A DNA stretch of 64,000 nt, from NCBI GenBank assembly GCA_023512835.1, contig JAKCVP010000022.1, positions 62,001-126,000 of the forward strand, read 5' to 3'. Source of the stretch: Taxillus chinensis. Lineage: Eukaryota > Streptophyta > Magnoliopsida > Santalales > Loranthaceae. A program made the translations under genes and the position numbers. The notes under the pieces were generated by a model. It searched no databases. It was not told where the DNA came from and worked only from the letters and a program-made list of their open reading frames with translations. Shown piece by piece: positions 63,846 to 64,000 of this stretch. Positions within the stretch are counted from its first letter, which is position 1; every line of letters begins with the position of its first letter.

Positions 63846-64000
63846 TCACTTGGGCAGCTCCTTCGCCTTCTCCTCCATGAACAAAACCGCAAGCAGCGCA
63901 ACAAGCAGCTTGATCCCTCCACCAAGCCACACCACCAAAATGGTCCCAGGCCCCACCTTGAGAATCCACGTCGAGCAGAGCGCCCCGCCAAAGAACAGCA
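63846..64000 (-). CDS. C-terminal end of a multi-pass membrane protein (cut by window edge)
   Basis: The minus strand is open from the right edge to a TGA at 63848-63846. It encodes about 50 residues with two hydrophobic segments: LFFGGALCSTWILKVG, then GTILVVWLGGGIKLLVALLA, followed by a charged tail MEEKAKELPK ending in Lys. This frame is far more protein-like than the two overlapping minus-strand frames. The family cannot be named from the fragment. Confidence 0.55.
   Translation of the reverse strand, partial: LFFGGALCSTWILKVGPGTILVVWLGGGIKLLVALLAVLFMEEKAKELPK

Noticed and set aside
63418..63991. Two long minus-strand frames rich in Cys, Trp and Gly
   Set aside because: They overlap the terminal membrane-protein exon in other frames; the third frame gives much more protein-like sequence.

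Overview
The window is nuclear DNA of a filamentous ascomycete. The evidence is short introns (49-67 nt is typical) with GTAAGT/GTATGT donors and CTAAC/CTGAC branch points, pyrimidine-rich upstream tracts, and fungal gene types: Zn2Cys6 regulator, GT15 mannosyltransferase, FEX fluoride exporter, NimE-type cyclin, DUF4604, mL67. Gene content and style suggest Dothideomycetes, but that placement is inference. I saw no transposon, rRNA, tRNA or CRISPR.

Layout. 1-8.2 kb: the 3' end of HEM3 (haem synthesis), a PPxY arrestin adaptor, and a Rad4/Dpb11-type BRCT checkpoint protein. 8.4-11.6 kb: a gene-poor stretch holding one hidden two-exon gene for a small secreted six-cysteine protein with a squash-inhibitor-like knottin spacing. 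11.6-15.5 kb: a tail-anchored haem-oxygenase-like protein and a large alpha/beta-hydrolase-like protein. 15.9-24.1 kb: two ribosome-biogenesis genes tail to tail, SPB1 and RRP5. 24.5-34.3 kb: CDT2 (replication licensing ubiquitin ligase adaptor), a Zn2Cys6 protein, and mitotic cyclin B. 35.0-43.9 kb: LSM3 and a GTPBP1-type GTPase sharing a promoter, a small membrane protein, FEX, a DUF4604 protein and a GT15 mannosyltransferase. 44.6-54.2 kb: an unknown one-pass membrane protein, a proline-repeat protein, mitoribosomal mL67, Vps38/UVRAG and an F-box-like protein. 55.0-64 kb: SmD3 and GEP4 (cardiolipin synthesis) sharing a promoter, a broken PAP2-family gene, PRP19, a SIM-containing RING-type protein, and the 3' end of a membrane protein.

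The genes are mostly housekeeping. Themes recur: pre-mRNA splicing (LSm3, SmD3, Prp19), pre-rRNA processing (Spb1, Rrp5), and cell-cycle/S-phase control (Rad4, Cdt2, cyclin B). Rad4 and Cdt2 both carry ACGCG (MBF-type) cores close upstream. Several genes are split into exons too short to stand out as open frames (LSm3, SmD3, the knottin, the 5' exons of Prp19, DUF4604, UVRAG and GTPBP1); I joined them by hand from splice signals and conserved protein sequence. The most unusual items are the knottin-like secreted peptide and the PAP2 pseudogene with two nonsense codons, a frame break and a lost splice donor.
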